Below are positions 25,617 through 33,988 of a DNA stretch of 64,000 nt, piece by piece. The position numbers and the translations under genes are program-made. The notes below the pieces were generated by a model. The model had not been told where the DNA came from. It searched no databases and saw only the letters and a program-made list of their open reading frames with translations. Numbering within the stretch: the first letter of the stretch is position 1; each line of letters opens with the position of its first letter. Source of the DNA: Sphingobium xanthum (lineage in GTDB: Bacteria > Pseudomonadota > Alphaproteobacteria > Sphingomonadales > Sphingomonadaceae); the NCBI RefSeq assembly GCF_019737615.1, contig NZ_JAHKKS010000002.1, positions 186,001-250,000 of the forward strand, given 5' to 3'.

Positions 25617-25627
25617 GGTTCTGACAC

Positions 25628-25936
25628 ATGTCGCTGGCCCTTATCGACAATCTTTCCGAAGCAACCGCGACGCTGCGTGTCGCCATGCGGGAATATGATC
25701 TGAGCGGCATTGAGAAGGCGATGGTGCGGTTTCGTAATGCCCTGGATGCGGTCCAGGATGTCGGCGCATGGCACAGCGATCCCGAACTCAAGGCCCGCGT
25801 GAAGCAGGTCATGGCCGAGCTTGAATCCTCGCGAATGCTCGCCTGCCTGCTGGGTGACATGAGCAGCCAGATGCAGACCGCCCTGGCCGCGCAGAATCTC
25901 GATGCGCCGCAGCCGCTTTACGGCCGCGCTCGCTAA
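25628..25936 (+). CDS. small helical flagellar protein, FlgN-like position
   Basis: This is a 102-residue, mostly helical protein with no signal peptide or membrane segment (ATLRVAMREYDLSGIEKAMV, ARVKQVMAELESSRMLACLL). No family is recognised with certainty. It lies 11 bases after flgM, where FlgN, the export chaperone for FlgK and FlgL, is usually encoded, and size and helical content fit. The function is inferred from position. Confidence 0.65.
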   Translation: MSLALIDNLSEATATLRVAMREYDLSGIEKAMVRFRNALDAVQDVGAWHSDPELKARVKQVMAELESSRMLACLLGDMSSQMQTALAAQNLDAPQPLYGRAR

Positions 25937-25960
25937 CAGCCGCGCCGAACCGGCCTTTTC

Positions 25961-25989
25961 AAGGCGGCGATGAGGCCCATCGCCGCCTT
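25961..25989 (+). terminator. terminator after the flgM unit
   Basis: A perfect 12-bp stem AAGGCGGCGATG/CATCGCCGCCTT with loop AGGCC is followed by CTTCAT. It separates the flgM unit from the next sigma-54 promoter. Confidence 0.7.
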
Positions 25990-26013
25990 CTTCATATCCG
26001 GATGAGTTGCACT

Positions 26014-26027
26014 TCGGGACGTCCCGA
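26014..26027. promoter_or_regulatory. perfect 14-bp palindrome abutting a sigma-54 promoter
   Basis: TCGGGACGTCCCGA ends 2 bases before the -24 element at 26030. This is too close for a usual enhancer, so repressor binding or a chance palindrome are both possible. Confidence 0.35.
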
Positions 26028-26029
26028 TC

Positions 26030-26045
26030 TGGCACGCATCTTGCT
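26030..26045 (+). promoter_or_regulatory. sigma-54 promoter of the transglycosylase-flhA unit
   Basis: TGGCACGCATCTTGCT matches TGGCACG-N4-TTGCW exactly. Transcription should start near 26056, about 30 bases before the ATG at 26085. Confidence 0.87.
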
Positions 26046-26084
26046 TTTTGACCTGCGGTACCAACCAGGGGTCAAAGACCAGAC

Positions 26085-26996
26085 ATGTCCGCTTTCGATG
26101 GACTGACGACGAAGAACATCACCGGCGCGCCCAGCCGGGTTACGAACGCGATCGCCACGGCAAGCCGCCGTACGGGCGTCGATTTCTCGTATCTCATGGG
26201 TCAGGCGCAAATCGAAAGCAGCATGAATCCCAACGCCCGCGCCAGCACATCGAGCGCGACGGGCCTTTATCAGTTTCTCGACCAGAGCTGGCTCGCCATC
26301 ATCAACGATCATGGCGCCAAATACGGCATGAGCTGGGCGTCCGACGCCATCCAGAAGAATGGCGGGCGCTACAGCGTGTCCGACCCGGCTTTGCGCCAGC
26401 AGATCCTCAACCTGCGCAATCATCCCGAGACGGCATCGGTCATGGCCGCGGAGTTGGCCTCCGACAATCGCGCCTATCTCGAGGAACGTACAGGCCGCCC
26501 CGCCGACGCAACCGACCTTTATATGGCCCATTTCCTGGGTGCCGGTGGGGCAGCCAAGTTCCTCACCACGATGAACGCCGCGCCGAATACGCCCGCCGCC
26601 AGCCTCTTTCCGGCGGCGGCGCGCGCCAATGCTTCGGTGTTCTACGATCGCTCGGGCAATCCGCGCAGCCTCGTCGAGATTCGCGACCGCTTCGCCAGCA
26701 AGCTCGCCAACGGCGCGCAAATGGCCGGTCTCAATGCCGGCGGCGGCGACATGGGCGGGAGCTATAGCGGCGACATCCCGGATGGCGCCAATATGGTCGC
26801 CCCTGCCGACTATATGCGCATCGCCCAGGCCCAGATGGCCGTCGCGGACGATCTCCCCGCCGACGAGAGCCTCGCAGGCGAGGATGCGCTCATGGGGCAG
26901 CAGATGCTCGCCCAGAGCCGCGTCTATCCCGAACTCGCACCGCGCGCCGAAACCGCGCGGCTCGCCTATCTCATGCTTGCTACCTTCGGAAGGTAA
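26085..26996 (+). CDS. flagellar-cluster lytic transglycosylase (SLT domain)
   Basis: The SLT-type fold is in the N-terminal half: catalytic Glu in GQAQIESSMNPNARASTSSA, TGLYQFLDQSW, and ATDLYMAHFLGAGGAAKFL. The C-terminal third is low in recognisable motifs. There is no signal peptide, so export by the flagellar type III system is the simple explanation for reaching the wall. With FlgJ here reduced to its rod domain, this enzyme probably opens peptidoglycan for the rod. It is 9 bases before flhA. Confidence 0.85.
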   Translation: MSAFDGLTTKNITGAPSRVTNAIATASRRTGVDFSYLMGQAQIESSMNPNARASTSSATGLYQFLDQSWLAIINDHGAKYGMSWASDAIQKNGGRYSVSDPALRQQILNLRNHPETASVMAAELASDNRAYLEERTGRPADATDLYMAHFLGAGGAAKFLTTMNAAPNTPAASLFPAAARANASVFYDRSGNPRSLVEIRDRFASKLANGAQMAGLNAGGGDMGGSYSGDIPDGANMVAPADYMRIAQAQMAVADDLPADESLAGEDALMGQQMLAQSRVYPELAPRAETARLAYLMLATFGR

Positions 26997-27005
26997 TCGA
27001 CGGAC

Positions 27006-29108
27006 ATGACCCGCAGCGACGTCAACGGTAAGATCTGGAGCCGCACAGCGAAGGGCGCGGCCATGCCGCTGGCCATTCTCGCGGTCGTCATGTTCATGAT
27101 GGTGCCGGTCCCGGCGATCATGCTCGACATCGGTTTCGTCACCAACATCATGATCAGCCTCGCAGTGGTCATGATCGCGCTGAACGCCGCCAAACCGCTC
27201 GATTTCTCCAGCTTCCCGACCGTCCTGCTGTTCGCGACCCTGCTGCGCCTGGCGCTCAACGTCGCCTCGACCCGCGTCGTGCTGGTGGACGGCCACACCG
27301 GATCGGATGCGGCCGGCCATGTCATCGAGGCATTCGGCAATTTCATGATCGGCGGCGACTATGTCGTCGGCATCTTCGTGTTCGCGATCCTGATGATCAT
27401 CAACCTGATGGTCATCACCAAGGGCGCGGGCCGCGTGTCCGAAGTCTCGGCGCGCTTCACCCTGGACGCCATGCCCGGCAAGCAGATGGCGATCGACGCC
27501 GATCTCAACGCCGGCCTGCTGACCGCCGAAGAAGCCAAACTGCGCCGCGCCGAGATCGCCACCGAGGCCGATTTCTATGGTTCGATGGACGGTGCCTCCA
27601 AATTCGTGAAGGGCGATGCCGTCGCCGGCATCCTGATCCTTGTCATCAACATCGTCGGCGGCATCATTCTGGGCGTCGTCAGCCACGGCCTCGACATCGG
27701 CCAGGCTGCGCAGACCTATGTGCTGCTCGCCATCGGCGACGCGCTGGTCGCGCAGGTGCCCGCCCTGCTGCTCTCCATCGCCGCGGCCGCCATCGTCACC
27801 CGCGTCAAGTCGGAAGACGATCTGGGCGGCCAGATCTCCTCGCAATTCAGCGTCGGCAAGGCCTGGTTCCCGGTCGCCGGTATTCTCACTTTTCTCGGCG
27901 TCCTGCCGGGCATGCCACACATGATCATCCTGCCGGCGGCCGGTATCTCCTGGTTCATCGCGCTCAAACTGCGCAAGGCCAGCCAGGTCGCAGCCGAAGT
28001 GCCGGCCGAAATGCCGGTGCCCGAGAACCCGGCGCATATCGAGTGGGCAGACGTCTCCGACGGCGCCGTGCTCGGCCTCGAGATCGGCTATGGCCTCATC
28101 AATCTGGTAGACGAGCGCAAGGACGCACCGCTCATCGGCCGCATCACCGGCATCCGCCGCCAGCTCTCGCGCGAGCTCGGCTTCGTCGTTCCGATGATCC
28201 GCGTGAAGGACAATCTTGCGCTCGGCGCCAACCAGTACCGTATCACCATTGCCGGCGCGGTCGTCGGCGAGGACGAGATCTGGCCGGAAGAACTGCTGGC
28301 GCTCGACAGCGGCGACCTGACCGGCACGATCGCGGGCCGCCGCGCCATGGACCCGACATTCGGTCTCGAAGCCGTCTGGATCGACACCAGCATGCGCAGC
28401 GAGGCCGTCGTCGCCGGTTATACCGTGGTCGATCCCTCGACGGTCGTGGCGACACACCTCAACCATCTCATCGTCAACAATGCAGCCGAGATGTTCGGCA
28501 TGGACGAAGCGAAGAAGCTGCTCGACACGCTCAAGGAAGTCGCGCCCCAGCTCGCCGACGGCCTCACCCCGCAGCCGCTGACGCTGGCGCAGGTCACCGC
28601 GCTCTGCCGCCTGCTTCTCGCCGAGGGTATTCCGCTCAAGGACTTCCGCCGGATCGCCGAGGCGATGGTCGCGGTCGCCCGTCCGGACATGAGCGTCGAT
28701 CTGCTCTGCGAAGCCGTCCGCCAGAAGATCGGATCGCTGATCATCCAGAATATCGTGCCGGTGAAGATGCCGCTGCCGGTCATCACGCTCGACGGCGAAC
28801 TGGAAGGCCTGCTTGCGCAAGCCATGCGCGTGGCCGGCGATTCGCAGCATCCGATCGAGCCCGCGCTCGGCCAGCGACTCATCGAGCAGGTGAGCGCCGC
28901 TGCCCAGCCGCTGATGGCGCAGGCCCGCAGCTTCGCTATCGTAACCTCGCCGGTCGCGCGCCGCGCGCTCGCGCGTCTGTTCAAGCCGCATCTGCCCGAG
29001 ACGCCGGTCCTCTCCTTCCTCGAAATTCCGGATGGAAAGCCCGTGGAAGTCGTTGCGGTCGTCGGCAATGAGAGCCGCATCAACCGCGTCGAGCGCCTCG
29101 CCGCATAA
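27006..29108 (+). CDS. flhA: flagellar export gate protein FlhA
   Basis: FlhA is the largest membrane component of the flagellar type III gate. The 700 residues match FHIPEP proteins: eight N-terminal helices (MPLAILAVVMFMMVPVPAIM onward; FATLLRLALNVASTRVVLVD), the FHIPEP signature part GRVSEVSARFTLDAMPGKQM, AIDADLNAGLL, and a cytoplasmic substrate-docking domain (about 340-690). It is cotranscribed with the transglycosylase under sigma-54. Confidence 0.97.
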   Translation: MTRSDVNGKIWSRTAKGAAMPLAILAVVMFMMVPVPAIMLDIGFVTNIMISLAVVMIALNAAKPLDFSSFPTVLLFATLLRLALNVASTRVVLVDGHTGSDAAGHVIEAFGNFMIGGDYVVGIFVFAILMIINLMVITKGAGRVSEVSARFTLDAMPGKQMAIDADLNAGLLTAEEAKLRRAEIATEADFYGSMDGASKFVKGDAVAGILILVINIVGGIILGVVSHGLDIGQAAQTYVLLAIGDALVAQVPALLLSIAAAAIVTRVKSEDDLGGQISSQFSVGKAWFPVAGILTFLGVLPGMPHMIILPAAGISWFIALKLRKASQVAAEVPAEMPVPENPAHIEWADVSDGAVLGLEIGYGLINLVDERKDAPLIGRITGIRRQLSRELGFVVPMIRVKDNLALGANQYRITIAGAVVGEDEIWPEELLALDSGDLTGTIAGRRAMDPTFGLEAVWIDTSMRSEAVVAGYTVVDPSTVVATHLNHLIVNNAAEMFGMDEAKKLLDTLKEVAPQLADGLTPQPLTLAQVTALCRLLLAEGIPLKDFRRIAEAMVAVARPDMSVDLLCEAVRQKIGSLIIQNIVPVKMPLPVITLDGELEGLLAQAMRVAGDSQHPIEPALGQRLIEQVSAAAQPLMAQARSFAIVTSPVARRALARLFKPHLPETPVLSFLEIPDGKPVEVVAVVGNESRINRVERLAA

Positions 29109-29226
29109 GCGCGCCATTTTTCGCCAGGTTCGCGCCGTGCCTCCGCTTGATGCAGGGGCGCGGCGCTTGGTGTTTCAGCTTGGCCAGCTACAAATGCTGC
29201 GCAAAAAAATTTACATCGCGCAGCCC

Positions 29227-29253
29227 TAAAGTCCGATGGAAAATGTCCGTTAA
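29227..29253 (+). promoter_or_regulatory. sigma-28 promoter in front of fliA
   Basis: TAAA (29227-29230), a 15-base spacer and TCCGTTAA (29246-29253) match TAAA-N15-GCCGATAA with 6 of 8 bases in the -10 and exact spacing. This implies that FliA activates its own gene. Confidence 0.6.
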
Positions 29254-29277
29254 GGCTTTTGGGTTAGACCTCCCAAC

Positions 29278-30003
29278 ATGCAAAGCGCAAAGCTCAAGGT
29301 CGCAGCATATACGCATGGCGCCGGCGGTTCATCACCGGACCGGCTCGTGCAGCAATATATGCCGTTGGTGCGGAAGATCGCGTGGCATGTACATGGGCGT
29401 GTATCGTCCGCCATCGATATCGAGGACCTTCTCCAGATCGGCATGGTCGCCCTCGTCGAGGCCGCCAACGGCTTCGAGGATCGCGGGCACGGCTTTGCAA
29501 CCTATGCGCAGATGCGCGTGCGCGGGGCGATGATCGATCATCTGCGCCGTCATGCGACGCTCTGCCGATCGGCAATGGCACGTCGCAAGACGATCCAGGA
29601 AGCGCGCCGGCAGATCGAGCAGAAGACCGGCCGCGCTCCGACCGAATCAGAAGTCGCGGATCATATGGGCCTCGACGCCGCGGCCTGGCGCGAGCTCGCC
29701 GACGGCACCGATCTGGCGCAGCATCAGAGCATGGACGAGGTCTATTCCGACCAGTCCATGTGGTTCGCCGATGTCACCGAACGGGCCGACGAAATGCTCG
29801 AGCGCGAGTCGCTCAAGAAGACGATCGCCGGCTGCATTTCCGAGTTGCCCGAGCGCGAGGCGATCGTGCTGCAGCTCTACTTCGTCGAGGAAATGAACCT
29901 CGAGGAAATCGGCATGACTCTGGACATCGGCGCCGCCCGGGTCTGCCAGATCAAGAAGTCCGCTCTGGACAAATTGCGCACCCGCCTCGCCGACCACGTC
30001 TGA
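29278..30003 (+). CDS. fliA: flagellar sigma factor FliA (sigma-28)
   Basis: The 241 residues show sigma regions 2 (QYMPLVRKIAWHVHGRVSSA, IDIEDLLQIGMVALVEAANG, FATYAQMRVRGAMIDHLRR), 3 (EARRQIEQKTGRAPTESEVA) and 4 (ISELPEREAIVLQLYFVEEM, LEEIGMTLDIGAARVCQIKK). Length and the RGAMIDHLR motif are typical of FliA. It directs late flagellar and chemotaxis genes. Its anti-sigma factor FlgM is in the same cluster. Confidence 0.96.
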   Translation: MQSAKLKVAAYTHGAGGSSPDRLVQQYMPLVRKIAWHVHGRVSSAIDIEDLLQIGMVALVEAANGFEDRGHGFATYAQMRVRGAMIDHLRRHATLCRSAMARRKTIQEARRQIEQKTGRAPTESEVADHMGLDAAAWRELADGTDLAQHQSMDEVYSDQSMWFADVTERADEMLERESLKKTIAGCISELPEREAIVLQLYFVEEMNLEEIGMTLDIGAARVCQIKKSALDKLRTRLADHV

Positions 30004-30041
30004 GTTCGCTCAGGAACTCCACGCGCGTTCGACCATTTCCC

Positions 30042-30064
30042 CCGCAACACCCATAAGGTTGCGG
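30042..30064 (+). terminator. short hairpin between fliA and the small membrane protein gene
   Basis: CCGCAAC (30042-30048) and GTTGCGG (30058-30064) form a 7-bp stem with no T-tract after it. The right arm touches the GGAG ribosome site of the next gene, so a translational effect is as likely as termination. Confidence 0.35.
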
Positions 30065-30074
30065 AGAAGACATC

Positions 30075-30299
30075 ATGGCGACTGAAGAACCCCGGACGGT
30101 TATCGTAGAGCGCTCGCGCGGCGGTGGCATGACCCTCATTGCGATCCTGCTGCTCGGCATAATCGTGGCGATCGCGGCTTTCGTCCTCATCGACAAGGAC
30201 GGCCGCAAGGACGACGCGATCACGACTGCGGCACAACAGGTCGGCGATGCCGCGCAGCAGGCCGGCGACGCCGCGCAGGAAGCCGCGAAGAAGGAATGA
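30075..30299 (+). CDS. small single-pass membrane protein with Ala/Gln heptad tail
   Basis: The 74 residues contain a basic N-terminus, one membrane helix (MTLIAILLLGIIVAIAAFVL) and a repeated tail (AAQQVGDAAQQAGDAAQEAA) with a seven-residue period, likely an amphipathic helix. GGAG lies 8 bases before the ATG. Function is unknown. Confidence 0.7.
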   Translation: MATEEPRTVIVERSRGGGMTLIAILLLGIIVAIAAFVLIDKDGRKDDAITTAAQQVGDAAQQAGDAAQEAAKKE

Positions 30300-30319
30300 G
30301 GCGTATCCCTCCCGGCGGG

Positions 30320-31216
30320 CTAAACGTCCGCCGGGACTTCGTTCTCCGGTGAAACGGCATGCCGGGAGTGGCGGAAACTTCGGGGCGAACATCCGGCCAT
30401 TTGTGCGAACATCCGCGTGAAATAGGCGGGGTCGGAAAAGCCGAGGCTGTAGGCGATCTGCCCCACGGAAAGGTTTGTGTAGCACAGGGCGCGCTTGGCC
30501 TCGAGCATCGCCCTCATGTTGAGAATCCTCCCAGGAGATCTGCCTGCCACCCTGGCGCAGGCGATTCTCAACGTGGTCGCGCTCACACCCAGTCGATCCG
30601 TATAGACCTCGACAGGTTCGCGCAGGCGAAAGCGTTCCTCCACCAGCGCACGATATCGAGCGACGATCGCTGCATGGCGTCCCGGCGCAGCCCTCGCCCC
30701 CTCCGCCGATAGAGCCCTGCTGCGCAGCGCATGAACGATGACGGACATGAGGGAGGCTTCGATCGCCGTTCGATGGCCGGATGCAGCCCAGCCCAGTTCC
30801 CGCATGATGACCCTGGCGTGGTCGCTGACGGCAGACGCGACCTCCGCATCCAGCGCAGCGATTCCGGGCGCGGCGAACAGGTCCGCAACGTCAGGTTCAC
30901 GGTGAATGAGCGCGTCGCGCTGTGTATTCGCAAAGGTGATCACATAGCCTCGCGACTCATCCTGCCAGCGGAAACCATGGACGGTCCGGGCGGGCACGAT
31001 CAGCAGGCACGGCGCCTCGAACGGCGTTTCCGTGCTGTCGGCCTGCATGACGCCACCGCCTTCGGTGAGCACCATGATGTGGTTCAATTCACGGTGAGAA
31101 TGCGGACGGATTGTCCAACCCGCAGGGCGGGAACGCAGATCCAGACCTTCGGCGTGCAGAAAATCGTCCGCGATCGTTCGATGGGGTTCGCCATAAAGAT
31201 AAAAGGTCGGAATCAT
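30320..31216 (-). CDS. AraC-family regulator with N-terminal cupin
   Basis: The 298 residues have a cupin-like sensor (PHSHRELNHIMVLTEGGGVM) and a C-terminal double HTH (LGVSATTLRIACARVAGRSP, LSVGQIAYSLGFSDPAYFTR, MFAQMAGCSPRSFR), the layout of small-molecule-responsive activators such as PobR-type regulators of aromatic degradation. It is divergent from a TonB-dependent receptor, which it may control in response to the imported compound (inference). Confidence 0.87.
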   Translation of the reverse strand: MIPTFYLYGEPHRTIADDFLHAEGLDLRSRPAGWTIRPHSHRELNHIMVLTEGGGVMQADSTETPFEAPCLLIVPARTVHGFRWQDESRGYVITFANTQRDALIHREPDVADLFAAPGIAALDAEVASAVSDHARVIMRELGWAASGHRTAIEASLMSVIVHALRSRALSAEGARAAPGRHAAIVARYRALVEERFRLREPVEVYTDRLGVSATTLRIACARVAGRSPGRILNMRAMLEAKRALCYTNLSVGQIAYSLGFSDPAYFTRMFAQMAGCSPRSFRHSRHAVSPENEVPADV

Positions 31217-31535
31217 ACCGATTTACGCTCGCCGGATCGAAAATGCCGTTGAAAAATCCAAATAATCGGTTCCTGCTGCCATGTCCATTCCGTCCCGAAA
31301 GCCTATGGAGGAGAATGTCGGTTTCGAACGCCGAAGTGCTGGAAAGGCAGGGAAGGTGTTGCGGGTAAGGAAGGCGATTGCTTCGACGGCCCTGCCGATA
31401 CGCTTCGCCTCTCGCTCGAATGACGAGCGCCCCCATCCAGTCGGAAGCACTTCGGATATGACGATATCAACCGACGCATCCTGGACCGCGCCATAGGAAC
31501 AGCGCGAACGCGATTAATATTCAGGGGAGGAAAAC
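31217..31535. other. divergent regulatory region araC-type gene / TonB receptor
   Basis: These 319 bases carry no gene I can support. They should hold both promoters. The right end has a strong ribosome site GGGGAGG for the receptor, preceded by an AT-rich TTAATATT. Short overlapping frames on both strands lack ribosome sites. Confidence 0.5.
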
Positions 31536-33821
31536 ATGATCCACAAGCTCAAGATTGCGCACCGGCTTTCAGGCGTCAGTGTTGCAATGGTCGCCGCCAT
31601 GATCGCAGCGCCCGTTTACGCCCAGGAGGGTGACGCCACCGAAGACGCCCTGATGGACGAAATCGTCGTCACGGCGCAAAAGCGCAGCCAGTCGCTTTCC
31701 GACGTCTCGCTGTCCGTCTCGGCCGTCGGCTCCGACAAACTGGCCTCCACCGGCACGGGCGGTATCGAAGGCCTGCAGAACCTCGTCCCGAGCATCAGCT
31801 TCGGCAATGACTTCAATTTCGCCAAGCTGTTCATCCGCGGGATCGGCCTGTCGAGCTCGCTGCCCGGCGTCGATCCCTCGGTCGCGCTGCATGTCGACGG
31901 CGCCGTGGTCGCCCTCGCCCAGGCCCAGCTCGGCTCGATGTTCGATTTGGAGCGCGTCGAGGTGTTGCGCGGTCCGCAAGGCACGCTCTACGGGCGTAAC
32001 GCAACCGGCGGCGCGGTCAACCTGATCACCGCCAAGCCGACCGACACGCTCGAAGGCTATGTTCGCGCCACCGTTGGCGGCGACAATCTCTACTATGCCG
32101 GCGAAGGCGCGATCAGTGGCCCGCTCACCGAAGGCATACGCGCGCGCCTCGCCCTTCGAGGCGTGCATCGCGACGGCTACGGCATCAATGAGTTCACCGG
32201 CAACGACGTCGACAACGTCAATCAATGGTCGGGTCGCCTTCACCTCGAATTCCTGCCGACCGAGAAGCTCTCCATCCTGCTGACCGGCGAATATCACAAG
32301 GAGCATGATCGCTCGCTGGCCGTGAAGTTCCGCGCCATCTCCTTCCCCGGTACGACGACGCCGAGCCTGACCTCGCTCGGGCAGCGCGACGGCGCGTCCT
32401 TCGCCAGCGATCCGCGCAACCTCAACACCAACTACGACCCGATCAATCACCGCAAGCAATGGGCTCTAACGGGTACGATCAGCTACGAGCTGGATGACGT
32501 GTTCACGCTCAAGTCGATCACCAGCTACCGCGATTTCGAAGCCATCTTCTTCCACGATTTCGACATGTCGTCCTATGCCGGCTATCGCCTCGCCCAGACC
32601 AGCGCGACGCAGACCAGCGCCAATCACTGGCAGCCGGTGTTCGAGGATCAGTTCTCCGAAGAGCTCCAGCTCAATATCGACACCGACAAGCTGCACGGCA
32701 TCGCCGCCTTCTACTATCTCAAGGAGAAGGTCCGCGTTGAAAATCATATCGGCTTCGACGTGCTCACGAACACCGATCCGTTTCGCGTCCAGTTCGACGG
32801 CACGCAGGATGTCGAGACCTGGGCCGCCTTCGCCAACCTGACTTACGACCTCACCGACCAGCTCTCGCTGAAGGCAGGCGGTCGGTACAGCTGGGAAAAG
32901 CGCCACCTCAAGAACAATAGCGGCATCGGTTCAGCGGCGACCGGTTTCGTGCTCGACGCGCTGCAATGGGACCACAGCAAGAGCTGGACCGATTTTTCAC
33001 CCACGCTCGGTGTCGAATATCGGCCCAATGATGATCTGCTGCTCTATTTCAACTGGGCGCGCGGCTTCAAAAGCGGCACCGCCGAAATCGGTTCGCGCCG
33101 TTCGGCTGTCGCCACCACGCCGTTCGTGAATCCCGAGGAAGTGGAAGCTTTCGAAGGCGGCCTGAAAGCCACGTTCCAGCGAGTCCAGTTCAACCTCGCC
33201 GTCTTCCATCAGAAGCTCGAGAACGGTCAGTTCCAACGGACTTTCCCGATCGCGGCGCCGCCCTTCTTCGCCAGCCGACTGGAAAATGCGGCAGTGTCCG
33301 AAGCCAATGGCGCCGAACTGGAAGTGCGCTGGCGGCCGACGCGCGGGCTCGTGCTCGACGCCTCGATCGCCTATCTCGACTCGAAGTTCACGAGCTTCTT
33401 CTCGAAGGATCCGCTCGATCCGGCCCTGTTCGGCCCCGGCGGCGCCAATGTTCCAGACCAGGATCTTTCGGGCAACCGCACCCGCATGTCCCCGGAGTGG
33501 AGCCTCAACCTCAACCCGAGCTATGAGTTCGATCTCTCGGACATGGGCTCGCTCCAGCTTGCGTCGAACATCGCCTATCGGAGCAAGCAATATCACACCG
33601 AGTTCAACGACGATCGCCTGGCACAGGACCCATATTGGATGATCGATGCCAATATGCTCTTCACGACTGCGGATGAGCGCTATTCGCTGAACCTGTGGGT
33701 CAAGAACCTCACTGACGAGTTCGTCTGGGCCGGCAGCTATGCGGTCGCGACCAGCCGGACCATCGGCGGGACATTGATGCCGCCGCGCACTTACGGCGCG
33801 ACATTCGGCTTCAAATTCTGA
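31536..33821 (+). CDS. TonB-dependent outer-membrane receptor
   Basis: The 761-residue protein has a signal peptide (ends AAPVYAQ), a TonB box-like start (DEIVVTAQKR), a plug domain (LQNLVPSISFGNDFNFAKLF, LERVEVLRGPQGTLYGRNAT, GGAVNLITAKP) and a 22-strand barrel ending in an aromatic residue (FGFKF). The subfamily is the one abundant in sphingomonads, which take up aromatic and other scarce organic molecules besides siderophores. Substrate is unknown. The divergent AraC gene suggests substrate-inducible expression. Confidence 0.93.
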   Translation: MIHKLKIAHRLSGVSVAMVAAMIAAPVYAQEGDATEDALMDEIVVTAQKRSQSLSDVSLSVSAVGSDKLASTGTGGIEGLQNLVPSISFGNDFNFAKLFIRGIGLSSSLPGVDPSVALHVDGAVVALAQAQLGSMFDLERVEVLRGPQGTLYGRNATGGAVNLITAKPTDTLEGYVRATVGGDNLYYAGEGAISGPLTEGIRARLALRGVHRDGYGINEFTGNDVDNVNQWSGRLHLEFLPTEKLSILLTGEYHKEHDRSLAVKFRAISFPGTTTPSLTSLGQRDGASFASDPRNLNTNYDPINHRKQWALTGTISYELDDVFTLKSITSYRDFEAIFFHDFDMSSYAGYRLAQTSATQTSANHWQPVFEDQFSEELQLNIDTDKLHGIAAFYYLKEKVRVENHIGFDVLTNTDPFRVQFDGTQDVETWAAFANLTYDLTDQLSLKAGGRYSWEKRHLKNNSGIGSAATGFVLDALQWDHSKSWTDFSPTLGVEYRPNDDLLLYFNWARGFKSGTAEIGSRRSAVATTPFVNPEEVEAFEGGLKATFQRVQFNLAVFHQKLENGQFQRTFPIAAPPFFASRLENAAVSEANGAELEVRWRPTRGLVLDASIAYLDSKFTSFFSKDPLDPALFGPGGANVPDQDLSGNRTRMSPEWSLNLNPSYEFDLSDMGSLQLASNIAYRSKQYHTEFNDDRLAQDPYWMIDANMLFTTADERYSLNLWVKNLTDEFVWAGSYAVATSRTIGGTLMPPRTYGATFGFKF

Positions 33822-33830
33822 TGACGGAAG

Positions 33831-33858
33831 AGCCGGCGCTTCACGGCGCCGGCTTCTC
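33831..33858 (+). terminator. intrinsic terminator after the TonB receptor
   Basis: A perfect 9-bp stem AGCCGGCGC/GCGCCGGCT (33831-33839, 33846-33854) with a 6-base loop is followed by TCTC, 10 bases after the stop codon. Confidence 0.65.
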
Positions 33859-33988
33859 ACGACCGAGCGTCGAGCCTGGTTGCGAGTGTTGCAGACCCTT
33901 CCGGCCTGGCAGCTCCCCGAGGACGGCCGTTCACTTCCAAAGACCACCTCCTCTAGCCGATGCGGCCAACCTCCGTTAGAGAGGCGGC

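Noticed and set aside
25992..29117. Open frame of about 1040 codons on the minus strand opposite the transglycosylase and flhA
   Set aside because: It is the antisense of strongly conserved flhA in GC-rich DNA, His/Asp/Arg-rich with no domain and no ribosome site.
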